Positions 33,294-44,339 of a DNA stretch of 64,000 bases are shown one piece after another. The DNA comes from Lepas anatifera (Eukaryota > Arthropoda > Thecostraca > Lepadidae): NCBI GenBank assembly GCA_034440635.1, contig JAOTON010000977.1, forward strand, positions 1,054,001-1,118,000, written 5' to 3'. Position 1 is the stretch's first letter; the number at the start of each line of letters is the position of its first letter. The translations under genes and the position numbers were made by a program. The notes under the pieces were generated by a model. That model did not search any database. It worked only from the letters and a program-made list of their open reading frames with translations, and was not told where the DNA came from.

Positions 33294-34239
33294 GTCTTCG
33301 CCGACCCTCGGCGGGAGAGAGGCAAACACGATAGAGGCTATAGACAATCCAGACTGCACGCATGTGATGTGAGCATGCCCCCCACTTCCGCAGTATCGCC
33401 CCACGCCTGCTACAGTGTACTTGTAAATAGCTCGCCGTTTATTTTCCAGTAATGTTTTCGATTTTTCGAAATATTTGTTGTTATCATCCGCTGTTTTCAC
33501 TTATATCTGTGCAAGGTGCGTAAAGTTTACTTTCTGGTACTGCAAGGTCGGAAAAATTAACTGTACAAAAAAATCCGTAAGACGAATTATCAAGCGCAAA
33601 ATCTTCAAGAAAGGAAAAACATGTATGAGTGAGTCCATGAATTGTTCCACAGTGTTCTCTTGTGGGCCGTGGTGCTTGGTGATATATGCTTGTAGGCATT
33701 CCCCGTTGTGTAGTGGCATGTGTATCCTACCCGAAGACACGTCGTGGCATATTCTGAATCAGGTTGATAAGTGCCTTACCGATCGAACTCGGTGAACCTA
33801 CTTGTACATACGTGCGCACCACGTTGAGCCATGTAGGTGAGTGCAGGGTGGGCGATGGAAGCATCCATATCTGTGTGTGGATGTTCGGTAATGTTCGGTG
33901 CGTTATTGCCGTGCTTAAACTATTTGATTGTCCATGTAGATGATCCTTCCCTGCTCTAAGATGGCTGGCTGTTTAAGTACGTCAAAGCGTGCGAGGCCAA
34001 AGGCCTTAGGTGTCATAGGCGTGAAGAGACTGGATTTTTCTTATATTTCAAGCGTCTGAACATAGTATCCACTCACTTTATGGCCAAATTGCCTCGATTA
34101 TTTCCCTGCCAATGTTTTCCAGCAGCCATTTTCGCAATTCTCCGCTTTGAAAGAGACTATCTTGTACGTAGGTATGTGCGTACCTCCACATACGTCGGAA
34201 GAAAAAGAAAATAATATAAACCCCTAGTGGAATGTGCGG

Positions 34240-34245
34240 AATAAA
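34240..34245 (+). terminator. Candidate poly(A) signal for P4HA
   Basis: First AATAAA I see downstream of the P4HA stop, about 1.15 kb away. Assignment is by position only. Confidence 0.35.
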
Positions 34246-34774
34246 ATGAACTTTCACACTTTTAGCGAATCAATTTTCATGCTTTATCACACATGTGTGT
34301 AATATCGTTTCGGGGCTGGTAAGCTCTTGCAGACGCACCCCTTTCTTAAGATATATTCGGAGACAAATATTTGAGATTGGTGATATCGATCCGTCTCTGC
34401 ATGTGTCTCCAATACAGCCAGACTGCCTTGATTGATCCTGACGCCTTTTTTCACCGCGCATGCCCTACCTCTATCAGACATGGAGATGTCGGATTTTATT
34501 AAAGAGAAGCTACTTTGTTCGATGCTACAATAAGGCCCTTGGTGCGAGTGTAGAATCTGTAAGGGTGCTGTGATTGCGGTTGTAAATAAGTATTTATTTG
34601 GTATGAATGGAAGAAAGAGTTTATGCAAGGAAAGAATGTTATTCCACCCTGAAATGTCCTAGTGTTTGTGCTTGCGCAGTGTTTATATGCAATAGAGTAC
34701 CGGCTCTAGCGGATGAGTGGTCATCATCCTGTTTTTACTATTAGTTAAGAGAACATCTTACCCTGTCATACAAC

Positions 34775-34969
34775 CATAGGCGCAGGAACTTTTCCATGTT
34801 GGCGGGGGGGGACAAAAGCTGTCACCGTTGGTGGGGTCAAATATGATTCGGTCTATTACTTGATTTGTTAACAGAAAAGGTCAGGAATCGGCTCAAAATT
34901 GGACGGACACTGCCCCCCAGTCCGAAAGTTGGGGGGGACAGCCGCCCCCCCTCGGTTCCTGCGTCTGTG
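34775..34969 (+). mobile_element. hAT-like MITE with CATAGGCGCAGGAAC ends
   Basis: 195 bp, CATAGGCGCAGGAAC to GGTTCCTGCGTCTGTG, flanked by CATACAAC and CATACCAC (one mismatch). G/C homopolymer tracts inside each end. Confidence 0.75.
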
Positions 34970-35393
34970 CATACCACTAGGCATTGTAGCGCCATACACT
35001 CGTTAGGTGTCCGATGTTTTGCGGCCTATAGGGTTGTGGGTTTAATCAGTAGCACACCTGTACAGAAGTTGCACTTGAAAACTTTGGCTACTGATGTTTT
35101 GAATGAACGTCCGTATCTATGGTTCCATCAGAGGGCATATTGCACCTTTATGTGATTCGAGCTGACATGACAGTCTTGTAGAGGGCCATGGCTATAGTTC
35201 GTGTGTGCACTCTTGTTAGTAACTCGATAAGCGTCTCACGAGTGAAAGTATTTCACTCTGTAGATTCTCGGCCCCCTAGTGTGACAACGGCTGCGTGCCC
35301 TTATTACACCCTGGACCGGACCTGGATACTTCGGAACAGAACTGTGGTCTGGAAAATCTCAGTTCTCCTCGCGCGGTGTGTTTTGGGCCGAGC

Positions 35394-35665
35394 CAGGGGC
35401 GTAGCCAAAGGGGGGCGGCAGGGACAGCCGTCCCTCCCTGAGGGCCCCATGAGGACACGAGCCGCGCTAAGCGCGGCTCGCCCGCACTATGCTCTGTGGC
35501 CAAATTTGGCATTTTATACCAGACAGGGCCCTCTTAAGCCCTCTTCAGCACTCTATTCTGTAACAAGCAGGGCCCTTTTTATCCATCAAGGCCCTTTTGA
35601 CGCTGTTGCAGGGGCCCTTTTCGGGGCGCCGCCCCTCCCTGAGCGAAATCCTGGCTACGCCCCTG
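35394..35665 (+). mobile_element. hAT-like MITE with CAGGGGCGTAGCC ends
   Basis: 272 bp. Starts CAGGGGCGTAGCCAAAGG and ends CTGGCTACGCCCCTG. Perfect 8-bp duplication GGCCGAGC at 35386-35393 and 35666-35673. Non-coding. Confidence 0.88.
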
Positions 35666-36489
35666 GGCCGAGCGAAATAGCAATCAGACGGTTATCAGAC
35701 ATGCTCATGACTGCTATGCAGTTTAAATCCCAGTATCAAGGTTCCACCTTGTTATCCTTCAAGCACTATGTGAATACACCCGTGCTCCTGCTTACACACA
35801 AGAATGGTTAACAACAAAAAGTTCCCAAATGTTTGTGGCATTGCCGCCCTTACGGTTTTTGCGTGTTTCCGCCGACAGAAATGACACAGTTGTACGACTT
35901 AGTACCCCAACCCGATGGAAGCATTGGGTGACAGAAAATGGTTTAACGTCACACCATTCACATTCGAGACTACCATATGGCATTCCAGGTTAATCACAGG
36001 ACAGGCTCTTCTGACGACACTGCAGTGTCGATAACCGTGGTTATCGTGTTTTTAGGTATGGCTGAACTTATGTGTTTGGGATAGGAGTTATATCTGTTTC
36101 GCGACGGATGTGTCCACGATAAGTGCCGGGAGTAATTCTCTGAGCTGGGACGATCTCCCGCGCTGAGCCTGATGCAGCCATTGTGTAGCTGAGGATGCAC
36201 AGAAGTGTTGAATGATGGAAAGCAGGCCCAGCCACTTCTGATCCTGCTTCAGACACTGCACCAATAAAGCTCTTACCAACAACTGTTTGGGTGATTATCG
36301 ACGGGTTGACCACGTTCCAAGGTGGCTGGAGAACCGTTCCCCACCGGAGAACGCAACTTGGCTACATTTGATAATTCATGACCCCTTCGATTAGTGAATG
36401 AATTTTGAAATCGGAGAATAATTTTTTTAAGTAATAGGTTTTCAAAGTCAGACCTATATTCTGCAACCGTTGCAATCGCGTGGTCGCAT

Positions 36490-37000
36490 CAGTGCACCTG
36501 CACTGTAAGCCGCGTGGTGGCGTAATAACGTCATATAATTGGGTTATATGTCAAGGTCAACCCACTTGAAGGTCACAGGTGAAGGAAATTGACCCCAGTA
36601 TTCCAGTCAGATAGAATTATTCAGTATAACGTATGTTATGTTATTAATTCACAGTAAGGCACGCCCAAAGGTCTGTTTGCAAGGTCAAACCCGCATTTCC
36701 CGCTCAAAGGCTGCTATAGTGCCAGTTATACTGTACGTTATTGGGAATATGTCGTATTGTTACATCACAGGTCAGTGGCATTGAATGGCCTTGACCTACA
36801 ACTTCAAATAATTTTTTAGACCTTTTCTCTATGACCTTAGCCCGCTTTTAGTGTATACCTGGTGTTTTCCTCAGAATCATGGAATTTCACAATAGGTCTC
36901 CAGCATGGCCTAGATACATTAACGACCTTATTTGACCTTGAAGATATTGACCTAGCGCTACTGAATGTACCTCCTGAGTAGTTCTGTACAAACAACACTA
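36490..37000 (-). repeat. Unclassified dispersed repeat rich in AGGTCA words (copy 2)
   Basis: Reverse counterpart of 5440-5900: CATTTCCCGCTC, TTGACCTTGAAGATATTGACC and neighbouring blocks in mirrored order. Confidence 0.6.
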
Positions 37001-37419
37001 TGACTATCTCATAGCGTAAAATATACGAAAAACCTGGTCTCTGAATATTTTTAAAGGTGAAGCGATACAGGTGCACAAGTATGATCCAAGCCCAATGCTA
37101 TTCAGATTAAACGAGGCTCAACACGTCTTGCTCTTAGTTGGGACTGAAACGAGTGAAATCCACGTGATGTGGATTCGATGAATGTGAGTGACGCAGTGAT
37201 GCATGCACGCAAGGGGAATTGTATCAGCTGATATCGCTCGAATCGGTTGCAATCGCTTCCAACTGTGTTACAGCCTAATCGTACCGAATTCGCATGAAGT
37301 GTACATGCAGTGACTGAGTCAGCGGAATGACCGAGGCCTCACCGCGTCAGACGCCGCGCCGCGTCACCGCGGCTCCACAGCGTCAGATGTTGCGCCGTGT
37401 CACCGCGGCAGCGGGCCGT

Positions 37420-40400
37420 CCTGTGTACGGAATGCGTCACGGAGCGGGGCGTCCTGTGTACGGAGTGCGTCACGGAGCGGGCCGTCCTGTGTGCGGAGTG
37501 CGTCACGGAGCGGGCCGTCCTGTGTACGGAGTGCGTCACGGAGCGGGCCGTCCTGTGTACGGAGTGCGTCACGGAGCGGGCCGTCCTGTGTACGGAGTGC
37601 GTCACGGAGCGGGCCGTCCTGTGTACGGAGTGCGTCACGGAGCGGGCCGTCCTGTGTACGGAGTGCGTCACGGAGCGGGGCGTCCTGTGCACGGAGTGCG
37701 TCACGGAGCGGGCCGTCCTGTGTACGGAGTGCGTCACGGAGCGGGCCGTCCAGTGTACGGAGTGCGTCACGGAGCGGGCCGTCCTGTGTACGGGTGCGTC
37801 ACGGAGCGGGCCGTCCTGTGTACGGGGTGTCCGGAGCGGGCCGTCCTGTGTACGGAGTGCGTCACGGAGCGGGCTGTCCTTGTACGGAATGCGTCACGGC
37901 GGGGCGTCCTGTGTACGGGTGCGTACGGAGCGGGCGTCCTTGCACGGAGTGCGTCCGGAGCGGGCCGTCCTGTGTACGGAGTGCGTCACGGAGCGGGCCG
38001 TCCGTGTACGGAGTGCGTCACGGCGGGCCGTCCTTGTACGGAGTGCGTCACGGGCGGGCCGTCCTGTGTACGGGTGCGTCGCGAGCGGCCGTCCTGTGTG
38101 GGTGTGTCACGGGCGGGCCGTCCTGTGACGGGTGCGTCACGGGCGGGCCGTCCTGTGTATGGAGTCGTCACGGGCGGGCCGTCCTGTGCACGGGTGCGTC
38201 ACGGAGCGGGCCGTCCTGTGTACGGAATGCGTCACGGGCGGGGCGTCCTTGTCGGAGTGCGTCCGGGCGGGGCGTCCTGTTCGGAATGCGTCACGGGCGG
38301 GCTGTCCTGTGTACGGAATGCGTACGGGCGGGGCGTCCTGTGTACGGTGCGTCACGGGCGGGCGTCCTGTGCACGGAGTGCGTCGGGCGGGCCGTCCTTG
38401 TACGGAGTGCGTCACGGAGCGGGCCGTCCAGTGTACGGGTGCGTCACGGAGCGGGCCGTCCTGTGTACGGAGTGCGTCACGGGCGGGCCGTCCTGTGTAC
38501 GGGTGCGTCGCGGGCGGGCCGTCCTTGTCGGGTGTGTCACGGGCGGGCCGTCCTGTGCGGGTGCGTCACGGCGGGCCGTTTGTATGGGTGCGTCCGGGCG
38601 GTGTCCTGTGTATGGTGCTCACGGGCGGCCGTCCTGTGTACGGAGTGCGTCACGGAGCGGGCCGTCCTGTGTACGGAGTGCGTCACGGAGCGGGCCGTCC
38701 TGTGTATGGAGTGCGTCACGGAGCGGGCCGTCCTGTGTACGGAGTGCGTCACGGAGCGGGCCGTCCTGTGTAAGTGTGTAGGAGTGCGTCACGGGCGGGC
38801 CGTCCTGTGCACGGGTCGTCCGGGGGCCGTCCTTGTCGGGTGCGTCACGGGCGGCTGTCTTGTACGATGCGTCACGGCGGGGCGTCCTGTGTACGGTGCT
38901 CCGGGCGGGCCGTCCTGTGTACGGGTTTCCGGGCGGGCCGTCCTGTGCGGAGTGCGTCGGAGCGGGCCGTCCTGTGTACGGGTGCGTCACGGAGCGGGCT
39001 GTCTGTGTACGGAATGCGTCACGGAGCGGGGCGTCCTGTGTACGGGTGCGTCACGGAGCGGGCTGTCCTGTGTCGGGTGCGTCACGGGCGGGCCGTCCTG
39101 TGTCGGAGTGCGTCCGGGCGGGCTGTCCTGTGTACGGGTGCGTCCGGGCGGGCTGTCCTGTGTACGGAATGCGTCACGGGCGGGGCGTCCTGTGTACGGG
39201 TGCGTCCGGAGCGGGCCGTCCTGTGTACGGGTGCGTCACGGGCGGGCGTCCTGTGTCGGAGTGCGTCACGGAGCGGGCCGTCCTGTGTCGGGTGTGTCCG
39301 GGCGGGCCGTCCTGTGCACGGAGTGCGTCACGGGCGGGCCGTCCTGTGTACGGAGTGCTCGGCGGGCTGTCCGTGTCGGAATGCGTCACGGGCGGGGCGT
39401 CCTGTGTACGGTGCGTCACGGAGCGGGCTGTCCTGTGTACGGATGCGTCACGGGCGGGCGTCCTGGTACGGAGTGCGTCACGGAGCGGGCCGTCCTGTGT
39501 CGGGTGTGTGGCGGGCTGTCCTGTGTACGGAATGCGTCACGGAGCGGGCCGTCCTGTGTACGAGTGCGTCACGGAGCGGGCCGTCCTGTGTACGGGTGCG
39601 TCACGGAGCGGGCGTCCTGTGTACGGAGTGCGTCACGGAGCGGGCCGTCCTGTGTACGGTGCGTCACGGCGGGCTGTCCTGTGTACGGATGCGTTACGGG
39701 CGGGCGTCCTGTGTACGGAGTGCGTCACGGGCGGGGCGTCCGTGTATGGAGTGCGTCACGGAGCGTTCGTCTGTGTATGGAGTGCGTCGCGGGCGGGCCG
39801 TCCTGTGTACGGGTGCGTCACGGAGCGGGCCGTCCTGTGTGGGTGCGTACGGGCGGGCCGTCCTGTGTACGGAGTGCGTCACGGGCGGGCCGTCCTGTGT
39901 ACAGAGTGCGTCACGGGCGGGCCGTTTGTACAGAGTGCGTCCGGAGCGGGCCGTCGTGTTGGGTGCGTCACGGGCGTTCGTTTGTGTATGGAGTGCGTCC
40001 GGGCGGGCCGTCCTGTGTGCGGAGTGCGTCCGGGCGGGCCGTCCTGTGTACGGGTGCGTCACGGAGCGGGCCGTCCTGTGTACGGGTGCGTCGGGCGTTG
40101 TTGTGTAACGGGTCCGTACGGGCGTTCGTCTGTGTAACGGGTGCGTCACGGGCGGGCGTCCTGTGTACGGAGTGCGTCACGGAGCGGGCCGTCCTGTGTA
40201 TGGAGTGCGTACGGAGCGGGCCGTCCTGTGTACGGAGTGCGTCACGGGCGGGCCGTCCTGTGTACGGAGTGCGTCACGGAGCGGGCCGTCCTGTGTGCGG
40301 GTGCGTCACGGGCGGGCGTCCTGTGCACGGGTGTCGCGGGCGGACCGTCCTGTGTACGGGTGCGTCACGGGCGGGCCGTCCTGTGTACGGGTGCGTCACG

Positions 40401-42250
40401 GGCGGGCCGTCTGTGGGAGTGCGTCGGAGCGGACCGTCCAGTGTACGGAGTGCGTCACGGAGCGGGCCGTCCTGTGTACGGAGTGCGTCACGGAGCGGGC
40501 TGTCCTGTGTACGGAGTGCGTCACGGAGCGGGCCGTCCTGTGTACGGAGTGCGTCACGGAGCGGGCCGTCCTGTGTACGGAGTGCGTCACGGAGCGGGGC
40601 GTCCTGTGTATGGAGTGCGTCACGGAGCGGGCCGTCCTGTGTGCGGAGTGCGTCCGGGCGGGCTGTCCTGTGTACGGAATGCGTCACGGGCGGGGCGTCC
40701 TGTGTACGGAGTGCGTCCGGGCGGGGCGTCCTGTGCACGGGTGCGTCACGGAGCGGGCCGTCCTGTGTGCGGGTGTGTCACGGAGCGGGCCGTCCTGTGT
40801 CGGAGTGCGTCACGGAGCGGGCCGTCCTGTGTCGGAGTGCGTCACGGGCGGGCCGTCCTGTTGCGGGTGCGTCACGGAGCGGGCCGTCCTGTGTACGGGT
40901 GTGTCGGAGCGGGCCGTCCTGTGTAGGAGTGCGTCACGGAGCGGGGCGTCCTTGCCGAGTGCGTGACGGAGCGGGCCGTCCTGTGTACGGAGTGCGTCAC
41001 GGAGCGGGCCGTCCTGTGTCGGGTGTGTACGGGCGGGCCGTCCTGTGTTGGAGTGCGTCACGGGCGGGCCGTCTGTGTGCGGAGTGCGTCCGGGCGGGCG
41101 TCCTGTGCACGGGTGCGTCACGGGCGGGCGTCCTGTGCACGGAGTGCGTACGGGCGGGCCGTCCTGTGTCGGAGTGCGTCACGGAGCGGGCCGTCCTGTA
41201 TGCGGGTGCGTCACGGGCGGGCCGTCCTGTGTACGGGTGTGTCCGGCGGGCCGTCCTTGTATGGGTGCGTCACGGGCGGGCCGTCCTGTGTGCGGAGTGC
41301 GTCCGGGCGGGCGTCCTGTGCACGGTGCGTCACGCGGGCGTCCTGTGCACGGGTGCGTCACGGCGGGCCGTCCTGTATGGGGTGCGTCCGGGCGGGCCGT
41401 CTGTGTACGGGTGCGTCCGGGCGGGCCGTCCTGTGTATGGGTGCGTCACGGGCGGGCCGTCCTGTGTACGGGTGTGTCCGGGCGGGCCGTCCTGTGTATG
41501 GGTGCGTCAGGAGCGGGCCGTCCTGTGTATGGAGTGCGTCACGGGCGGGCCGTCCTGTGCAGAGTGTGTCCGGGCGGGCCGTCCTGTATGCGGAGTGCGT
41601 CACGGCGGGCCGTCCTGTGTACGGAGTGTGTCACGGAGCGGGCCGTCCTGTGTATGGAGTGCGTCACGGGCGGGCCGTCCTGTGTACGGGTGTGTCACGG
41701 AGCGGGCCGTCCTGTGTATGGAGTGCGTCACGGAGCGGGCCGTCCTGTGTATGGAGTGCGTCACGGAGCGGGCCGTCCTGTGTACGGAGTGTGTCACGGA
41801 GCGGGCCGTCCAGTGTATGGGTGCGTCACGGAGCGGGGCGTCCTGTGCACGGAGTGCGTCACGGGCGGGCCGTCCTGTGTATGGAGTGCGTCACGGGCGG
41901 GGCGTCCTGTGACGGGTGCGTCACGGAGCGGGCCGTCCTGTGTACGGAGTGCGTCACGGAGCGGGCCGTCCTGTGTACGGAGTGCGTCACGGAGCGGGCC
42001 GTCCTGTGTACGGAGTGCGTCCGGAGCGGACCGTCCTGTGTAGGGTGCGTCACGGGCGGGGCGTCCTGTGTCGGGTGCGTCACGGAGCGGGCCGTCCTGT
42101 GTACGGAGTGCGTCACGGAGCGGGCCGTCCTGTGTACGGAGTGCGTCACGGAGCGGGCCGTCCTGTGTACGGAGTGCGTCACGGAGCGGGCCGTCCTGTG
42201 TACGGAGTGCGTCACGGAGCGGGCCGTCCTGTGTATGGAGTGCGTCACGC
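37420..42250 (+). repeat. 4.8-kb array of a 33-bp unit
   Basis: Unit CGGAGTGCGTCACGGAGCGG + GCCGTCCTGTGTA. Both ends and a few inner blocks (about 38640-38770, 40440-40620, 41630-41800, 41930-42240) hold near-perfect 33-mers. In between, most units are shortened to 27-31 bases by loss of A, AG or AC (CGGGTGCGTCACGGGCGG). The length of 11 codons explains the long open frames on both strands, which I do not consider genes. Confidence 0.97.
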
Positions 42251-42675
42251 TGCATCAGCAGGTTTCCGCCCGTATCGGCTGCAGGACTGATAAGTTCAGA
42301 CCAGACTCGGCCAGACCGGGTAATAACAAGGACCCGATCGATGGTGACGCAGGGTCGGCCGGTCACAAACCAAAGGCCGACTGCATGTTGCGGCGTAGAA
42401 ATCGACGCACGCAAAGGCTGACGGATAATGGAACGTTGTGCTGTCTGAGATAATTGCTAACAATAATAAATGTTTCTGTGAGACCAATGGTAAAACAATG
42501 GTTATGGCTCTTATTTAAAATGGTTCATCGAATGCCCGAATTTAGGCCCTTAGGCCTTGAAAGAGACAGGTAGGTGCCTTGGATGGTGTTATTACCTAGA
42601 CAGAATAACAGGCCCTGTCCGACCTGAAAATGTTATGAAAAGTTGTAACACAAGACACCAGTTGAAATAATCGCA

Positions 42676-42681
42676 TTTAAT
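42676..42681 (-). terminator. Candidate poly(A) signal of the MAM-like gene
   Basis: ATTAAA on the minus strand about 500 bases after the stop; I saw no AATAAA nearer on that strand. Confidence 0.3.
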
Positions 42682-43180
42682 CCTTTTTTCTTTTGCATTG
42701 CACAGCACGAACAAAGCAAAACAAAAAGCAAAAACAAAACGAACTAAGTGTATGCCTTATAACATATCAGTATAATAAAGCAAATGGAGGAGATAGACGG
42801 ACAGGGCACAAGCCATAGCCGTCAACCAGACTACAACAGAAAACAAATCACTGCTGTTATCCTGGCAAGTTCATAATTCACCCCATCTGTATCAATTGAA
42901 TGCCACGCACATATGGTCCCGATTAAGAAAACATGAGTCTCTGTGTGGTTTCACCCCATATGACACTTCAATAGCTGAGATCAGTTGACAGCCCTCACTC
43001 TTGGAGGAAGAGTCATGTAGGTAATGAGGCTCCCTCGCTCTCTTTGCGGCTAATTAAATAAACATCACAACAACCTCACTGCAACTTGGGACCAGTCATC
43101 GAAGCAACATCAGCCATAGGAGAAACAGATGACGCGCATGTGCCTCTGTTTTTCGTGCATATGCCACGCCGAATTAAACG

Positions 43181-43933
43181 TCACTGAATACTTGAATAGA
43201 GAGAAATTATCAAGAGCGTCACCACTCCAAGTGACCCCGCACTAACCCCGGCAGCAGCCGAATCCTTCTGGTCCCCAGTGGCAGGCGCTACCGTAGTGGT
43301 TGTGGTTGTGGTCGTGGTCGGCGGCCACTGGGGATCGTCACCGTCGTCATCGTCGGCGACTTCAGAGCAGTTCCTCCGGTACATGCGCACCGAGTCCAAG
43401 CCAAACTCCGCCCGCCGTCCCGCCCACAGGGTGGCCACCAGCAGAGTCCTGTTGGTCTGCGGGGTCAGCGCAGAGTAGCTCTGCTGGATGCCGTCGGTGA
43501 GAAAGCGGGTGCCGTTGGAGATGATGGTCAGGCTTGGCCGGTCCGAGTCAAAGTCGCGAAGCTCCATGGAGCCGTTCTCCAGCCGGAAGCGAAAGCGGAG
43601 ACAGCCCAGAGTCACTTGCTGTGGAGGTACGGGGATGATGAGCCGTGACGTCATATCGGACTCATCACCGGAGGCATTTCCTGCAGCTTCGGTTTTGCCG
43701 GCAGGCTTGTAGATCGCCAAAAAAGTATTGCCTATTTTGGCTTTGTAGTTGCTGGTTTGCAGTCGGCTGACGCGGGTCCAGGGCACATCGGTTTCGACGT
43801 TATAGTAGTTGTCGATGCTAGTGACGAATCCCTCGCAAGAATGTTGAAAGCCGCATGTTAGAAACTGGGCCCTGATGGAACTCAGACCACACAAGAGCAC
43901 CAGGGCACCCGGCAGGTCTAACCCAAAGCGCAT
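43181..43933 (-). CDS. Secreted, probably GPI-anchored MAM-like protein (intronless, 250 aa)
   Basis: Single open frame from ATG to TGA. Residues 1-22 are a signal peptide with core GALVLLCGLSS and cleavage near IRAQ. Residues ~25-190 look like one MAM-type domain: an early cysteine pair (LTCGFQHSCEGF), VPWTRVS, GNTFLAIY, SRLIIPVPPQQVTLGCLRF, then FGLDSVRMYRRNC closing with cysteine. There are several N-glycosylation sequons (NAS, NGS, NGT, NRT, NCS). An acidic DDDDGDD segment and a run of threonines form a stalk, followed by a hydrophobic C-terminus (GVVTLLIISLY) with no basic tail, as in GPI-anchor signals. Function is unknown; MAM domains usually mediate adhesion or protein interaction. 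The domain call is pattern-based and divergent from textbook MAM. Confidence 0.75.
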   Translation of the reverse strand: MRFGLDLPGALVLLCGLSSIRAQFLTCGFQHSCEGFVTSIDNYYNVETDVPWTRVSRLQTSNYKAKIGNTFLAIYKPAGKTEAAGNASGDESDMTSRLIIPVPPQQVTLGCLRFRFRLENGSMELRDFDSDRPSLTIISNGTRFLTDGIQQSYSALTPQTNRTLLVATLWAGRRAEFGLDSVRMYRRNCSEVADDDDGDDPQWPPTTTTTTTTTVAPATGDQKDSAAAGVSAGSLGVVTLLIISLYSSIQ

Positions 43934-44155
43934 ATTTAGTTATCGACGAGACCACTGAACACGCGAGTTAGAAGGCACCGAAGTGTCACTCTGCCAGCTA
44001 GCGAGTAGCAGCGAACACTGGGAAGACAGGTATAGTCTAGTTAGCCGTTTCAGCAGGTTTGGCCCTCCGCGACTACCCGCAGGCACCCAGCACCGCACGC
44101 GACTCGGTCGGAACTGTCAATACTCCGGCGTTACGCTGCTCGCGCCGTCCGTTCT

Positions 44156-44161
44156 CTTATA
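44156..44161 (-). promoter_or_regulatory. TATA box of the MAM-like gene
   Basis: TATAAG on the minus strand inside GTGTATAAGAGAACGG, about 220 bases upstream of the ATG. Transcription would start near 44125-44135 and leave a 5' UTR of about 195 bases. The surrounding 44050-44200 is GC-rich. Confidence 0.5.
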
Positions 44162-44339
44162 CACTGCTCCCGCCGCGTGGCATTATCGCGCCGCCACACA
44201 CTGGGGCAACTGGGCTTCAAAATAGGCCAAACCTCGTAACTAAAAATACTTTGATTAGAATACTTTTGTGCTCAAATAAAACCGGTTGCTCTGAACTTAT
44301 TATCAGCCATAAAACATTGGGTATCTAACCGGTCATATC

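Larger units (their letters stand above)
33294..37419. other. P4HA 3' flank and intergenic
   Basis: Holds a candidate poly(A) signal, two MITEs (34775, 35394) and a dispersed repeat (36490-37000). No gene recognised. Confidence 0.4.

Noticed and set aside
37327..42453. Open frames of 240-1,473 codons with Cys/Arg-rich repeats
   Set aside because: They exist in several frames on both strands simply because the 33-bp unit has no stop codon and is 11 codons long; no start context, no splice pattern, no family.
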